From contig NZ_JBBEXE010000004.1 in the NCBI RefSeq assembly GCF_037645805.1, positions 1 to 64,000 of the forward strand: a DNA stretch of 64,000 bases. Reading direction: 5' to 3'. A model generated the notes under the pieces. It had not been told where the DNA came from and made no database searches. It worked only from the letters and a program-made list of their open reading frames with translations. Source of the DNA: Leptobacterium_A meishanense. Lineage in GTDB: Bacteria > Bacteroidota > Bacteroidia > Flavobacteriales > Flavobacteriaceae. Both the position numbers and the translations under genes were made by a program. This document shows positions 61,142 to 64,000 of the stretch, piece after piece. Position 1 is the first letter of the stretch, and each line of letters starts with the position of its first letter.

Positions 61142-62515
61142 ATGAATAGTATGTGTTCTTCAATCATCAAAAAATACAATGTAGCAAGCCCTCGTTATAC
61201 AAGCTATCCCACAGTACCTTATTGGGATAAAGATAGTTTTTCTTATCAGGGTTGGGTAACCTCTTTTAAAAAAACCTTCAGGGAGAGCAATGATATGGAA
61301 GGGATTAGCTTGTATATCCATTTGCCTTTTTGTGAGCAAATGTGTACGTTCTGTGGTTGTCATAAACGAATTACAAAACGGCATGAATTGGAGAATCCAT
61401 ACATTGAAGCCGTCATAAAAGAATGGAAGCTTTATGTGAGTTTATTGGGAAAAACCCCGAAAATTAAAGAATTACATTTGGGAGGAGGGACCCCTACTTT
61501 TTTCTCGCCGGACAATTTACAAAAACTAATTAATGGAATTTTGGATTATGCTGAAAAAGCAACGTCATATGAGTTTAGCTTTGAAGGGCATCCCAATAAT
61601 ACAACCAAAGATCATTTACAGGCATTATACGATGTGGGCTTCAGGCGTGTAAGCTATGGCATTCAGGATTATTCGTTGAAAGTACAGCAGGCCATCAATA
61701 GGATACAGCCTTTTGAGCGTGTAGCTGAGACTACCCGGACAGCTAGGGAGATAGGGTATACTTCTGTAGGACATGATTTGGTTTTTGGATTACCTTTTCA
61801 AACTATGAAGAATATAGAAGGAACTATTGAGAGAACTAATACCCTATTGCCCGATAGAATTGCTTTTTATAGCTATGCTCATGTACCTTGGATGAAAGGG
61901 AACGGGCAGCGTGGTTATGATGAAAATAATCTGCCAACGGGTGCTGAAAAACGAAAGTTGTATGAAAAAGGAAAGCAAATGTTAAACGAAATGGGGTATG
62001 ATGAAATAGGAATGGATCATTTTGCCCTGAGAACAGACGCATTGCATATATCCATGAAAAACGGGACTATACACAGGAATTTTATGGGATATACAGCTTC
62101 CAAAACGAAGTTGATGATAGGGTTGGGAGTTTCTAGCATAAGTGATAGTTGGTATGGTTTTGCCCAAAACGTAAAAAATATAGAAGAGTATGAACATTTG
62201 GTCTCTAAAAACAGTATTCCGGTGTACCGTGGACATCTTTTAAGTGAAGAAGACCAGATTATCCGTCAGCATATACTTAATTTAATGTGCCGGTTCAAAA
62301 CTTCTTGGGAAAATGGTGATTTGCTATTTAATGAGGTGCCTGAAGTATTGATGAAATTACAAGAGATGAAAAAAGACGGACTGGTGGAGCTAACAAAAAA
62401 CAGTATTATAATAACAGAAAAAGGGAAACCATTTGTTAGAAATGTATGTATGGCTTTTGATCTTCGATTACAGCGTAAACAGCCGGATACACAATTGTTT
62501 TCTATGACAGTTTAA
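61142..62515 (+). CDS. hemN: Oxygen-independent coproporphyrinogen III oxidase (radical SAM)
   Basis: Converts coproporphyrinogen III to protoporphyrinogen IX in heme synthesis without O2. The radical SAM cluster motif is LPFCEQMCTFCGCHKRI (Cx3Cx2C plus the following Cys), with ELHLGGGTPTFFS and GHDLVFGLPFQT as SAM and substrate contacts. HemN-specific YNVASPRYTSYPTVPYWD opens the protein. At 457 aa it is complete. ATG 61151 is a possible alternative start. It lies beside the cbb3 oxidase cluster, a common low-oxygen grouping. Confidence 0.96.
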   Translation: MNSMCSSIIKKYNVASPRYTSYPTVPYWDKDSFSYQGWVTSFKKTFRESNDMEGISLYIHLPFCEQMCTFCGCHKRITKRHELENPYIEAVIKEWKLYVSLLGKTPKIKELHLGGGTPTFFSPDNLQKLINGILDYAEKATSYEFSFEGHPNNTTKDHLQALYDVGFRRVSYGIQDYSLKVQQAINRIQPFERVAETTRTAREIGYTSVGHDLVFGLPFQTMKNIEGTIERTNTLLPDRIAFYSYAHVPWMKGNGQRGYDENNLPTGAEKRKLYEKGKQMLNEMGYDEIGMDHFALRTDALHISMKNGTIHRNFMGYTASKTKLMIGLGVSSISDSWYGFAQNVKNIEEYEHLVSKNSIPVYRGHLLSEEDQIIRQHILNLMCRFKTSWENGDLLFNEVPEVLMKLQEMKKDGLVELTKNSIIITEKGKPFVRNVCMAFDLRLQRKQPDTQLFSMTV

Positions 62516-62549
62516 GTTTTGTAGTTTAAAAGTTGAAAGGTGAAATAGT

Positions 62550-63257
62550 TTACGGGGTAACGCAGTCTGCATCAGCTTTTACCATCAGGGTCATATCTGA
62601 CGGAGATACATATGGTATTCCTAACCCCATTCCGCGGAGTATAAAGAATGTACCTATTATAACTATAAATACCGGAATAACCTTTTGGATTTTTTGTCTT
62701 ACAGCAATAGATAAAAAATTACCCAAATACCCTGCTCCGGTCATTAAAGGAATGGTCCCTACTCCAAATAGCAACATATACAATGCACTTTTTTCAGTAC
62801 TTCCGGTAGCAATAGCTGCAAATAAGGCCATATAAACTAATCCACAGGGAAGTAATCCATTAAGGATGCCAATAGCGAATAGGGCATTGTAGCTTTTTTT
62901 CTTCAATTGTGTGCCCAACTTGGCTTTTAACTTACTTATAATGCTAAATAATGGCTTTGAAACCGAATACTTTCGAAGAATATGATAAGGAACTAAAACA
63001 ATAACAATCATTAACGCCCCTATGAAGACAGAAAGTTGCTGTTGTAACCCACTAATGAACAATCCTTTCCCAAGCCATCCGAAGAGAAATCCAATAAAGC
63101 TGTAACTGAAAAGCCTTCCAAAATGATACAAAAATAATTGAGTGAATTTTTTGTAAGGGTTTTTTCTATTAAGAGGTAGAATGAAAGCAATAGGCCCGCA
63201 CATTCCTACACAATGAAGGCTCCCCAATAAACCAAATATGACAGCAGTTAACAGCAT
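62550..63257 (-). CDS. Sulfite exporter TauE/SafE-type membrane protein
   Basis: 235 aa with about six hydrophobic helices. GLLGSLHCVGMCGPIAFILP near the start and GILNGLLPCGLVYMALFAAI in the second half are the two related repeats of this family; each has a His/Cys- or Pro-Cys-bearing glycine motif. In cbb3 oxidase clusters such proteins are associated with copper or thiol handling for oxidase assembly, which is inference from location. It begins where the ccoH-like stop ends (0 bp gap), so translation is coupled. Confidence 0.87.
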   Translation of the reverse strand: MLLTAVIFGLLGSLHCVGMCGPIAFILPLNRKNPYKKFTQLFLYHFGRLFSYSFIGFLFGWLGKGLFISGLQQQLSVFIGALMIVIVLVPYHILRKYSVSKPLFSIISKLKAKLGTQLKKKSYNALFAIGILNGLLPCGLVYMALFAAIATGSTEKSALYMLLFGVGTIPLMTGAGYLGNFLSIAVRQKIQKVIPVFIVIIGTFFILRGMGLGIPYVSPSDMTLMVKADADCVTP

Positions 63258-63707
63258 CTAATAATTTATCTCTTTTTTGGACAGGAATAATTGGTCATTG
63301 TATTGCCAATCAATATCAATGTTCCATCGGCCGCCTAACAAACGAGCGTTAGGTATGAGCAAATGTGAATTGGAAATTGAGATCGGAATTTCAAAATCCA
63401 GTTGTTTATCAGACGGCCTGTATAGGAACACTTTTCCTGAAATTTTTGAAAAATCTGTTATGTTTTCGGGAAAAATAATAAGTAAACCCTCTTTGGTTTT
63501 ATGAACAGAAGGCACCATTCCCGAAGTGATGGCGAATTGTTCTTTATCAATTTCATTCTGAAAATCAAGTTCTTTTTTATAATATTCTTCTGTTACTAAA
63601 TCATGATCATATTTTTTATTCGTATTCATTGTAATGACAAAATACATGATGAAAGAAATGAATAGAATGAAAGCAATTACAATCCCTGTTCCCCAGTTTA
63701 GTTTCAT
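63258..63707 (-). CDS. ccoH: FixH/CcoH-family cbb3 oxidase assembly protein
   Basis: 149 aa. One N-terminal helix (IVIAFILFISFIMYFVITM) and a periplasmic beta domain (PEN ITDFSKISGKVFLYRPSD). The family pattern is MKLNWGTGIVIAF ... DLVTEEYYKKELDFQNEIDK, typical of Bacteroidota FixH. It helps assemble the cbb3 oxidase. It lies 65 bp downstream of the ccoG end and directly upstream of the SafE-type gene. Confidence 0.9.
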   Translation of the reverse strand: MKLNWGTGIVIAFILFISFIMYFVITMNTNKKYDHDLVTEEYYKKELDFQNEIDKEQFAITSGMVPSVHKTKEGLLIIFPENITDFSKISGKVFLYRPSDKQLDFEIPISISNSHLLIPNARLLGGRWNIDIDWQYNDQLFLSKKEINY

Positions 63708-63772
63708 GTTGTTCAGTTTTTAGTTTACAGCTTGTAGCTGATAGTTTGTTTATTCCAGTATAAAATTTTTAA

Positions 63773-64000
63773 TTATCGATAGCTTCTAGGCCCTAAAAAA
63801 TTTGTTTCTGTTGTTTCAATTAACTCATTGTTACTGTATATTCCTATTTTTAAGGGGGTCTTGTCACCATCTAAGTTGTTATCTGCTATTTCTATAAAGA
63901 GCGTGCCTTCTGCGAGTCCCTGTTTAGGAACAATAAATAGTTGCTTTTGGACAGTATTTATTACTCCTTGATGGGATAGCAATTTGAACTCGACATTTTC
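63773..64000 (-). CDS. ccoG: C-terminal end of cytochrome c oxidase accessory protein CcoG (truncated by window edge)
   Basis: The reading frame is open to the last base (64000 is a codon boundary), so the gene continues outside the window. The visible 75 residues form an Ig-like domain (NVEFKLLSHQGVINTVQ, QLFIVPKQGLAEGTLFIEIA, KTPLKIGIYSNNELIE) that closes Bacteroidota CcoG proteins after their 4Fe-4S part. The name rests on this tail and on the ccoH neighbour; the ferredoxin part is not visible. Confidence 0.75.
   Translation of the reverse strand, partial: ENVEFKLLSHQGVINTVQKQLFIVPKQGLAEGTLFIEIADNNLDGDKTPLKIGIYSNNELIETTETNFLGPRSYR

Noticed and set aside
1..64000. tRNA, rRNA, insertion sequence or prophage segments
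   Set aside because: No cloverleaf, rRNA block, transposase, integrase or phage structural operon was recognised; the tail-fibre-like domain is part of a signal-peptide protein and does not by itself indicate a prophage.

Overview
The window comes from a member of the Bacteroidota, almost certainly a marine-type Flavobacteriaceae. Several features point there: an AT-rich genome; start regions with the Bacteroidota -7 promoter box TAnnTTTG instead of Shine-Dalgarno sites; a complete Na+-translocating NADH:quinone reductase operon; type IX secretion (T9SS) parts (PorT/SprT and the DUF5103 'plug' protein) together with T9SS cargo proteins; a lipoprotein TamA homologue (TamL); and the end of a cbb3-oxidase accessory cluster. 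No rRNA, tRNA, CRISPR array or insertion sequence was seen.

Layout. 1-2.9 kb: the 3' end of a collagen-like repeat protein, a gliding/T9SS C-terminal-domain protein, and a Tat-exported VanY-type peptidase. 3.1-9.9 kb: gpmI, a double beta-propeller protein, map, a methyltransferase, apbE and a small conserved-looking ORF. 9.9-15.9 kb: nqrABCDEF read leftwards and ended by a clear terminator. ApbE, which attaches FMN to NqrB and NqrC, sits just beyond. 16-19.5 kb: T9SS plug protein, apaG, pruA. 19.6-24.5 kb: an accessory island with a double-glycine bacteriocin-like peptide, a C39-peptidase ABC exporter, a membrane-anchored thioredoxin-like protein and two unknown membrane proteins, followed by two tiny genes. 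24.8-45.9 kb: mostly housekeeping genes (pnp, rpsO, accD, fbaA, tamL, trmH-type methylase, porT, ubiE/menG, trkA, trkH, aminotransferase, desaturase, rsmG, tatA, PAP2 phosphatase, O-methyltransferase, kynU, pirin). 45.9-48.5 kb: a broken MFS transporter cut short by an amidohydrolase gene, then a lipoprotein. 48.7-58.5 kb: typA/bipA, then five genes for lipoproteins, surface proteins or membrane-anchored proteins, including one with 68-residue tandem repeats and a phage tail-fibre-like end. 58.7-64 kb: kmo, a polysaccharide deacetylase, hemN, and the ccoG-ccoH-SafE end of a cbb3 oxidase maturation cluster.

How the genes fit together. The Nqr complex, ApbE, TrkA/TrkH and the cbb3 accessory proteins describe a respiring, sodium-using cell. 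kynU and kmo belong to the kynurenine route of tryptophan breakdown. PorT, the plug protein and the CTD proteins describe T9SS surface export. The most interesting part is the bacteriocin-like island. It lies between housekeeping genes (pruA on one side, pnp on the other) and is bounded on both sides by near-identical 32-bp perfect palindromes. A third relative of these palindromes lies near accD. The predicted mature peptide has exactly two cysteines, one four residues after the GG site and one at its last residue, and the operon encodes a CxxC thioredoxin-like protein. This suggests a peptide closed end to end by a disulfide.
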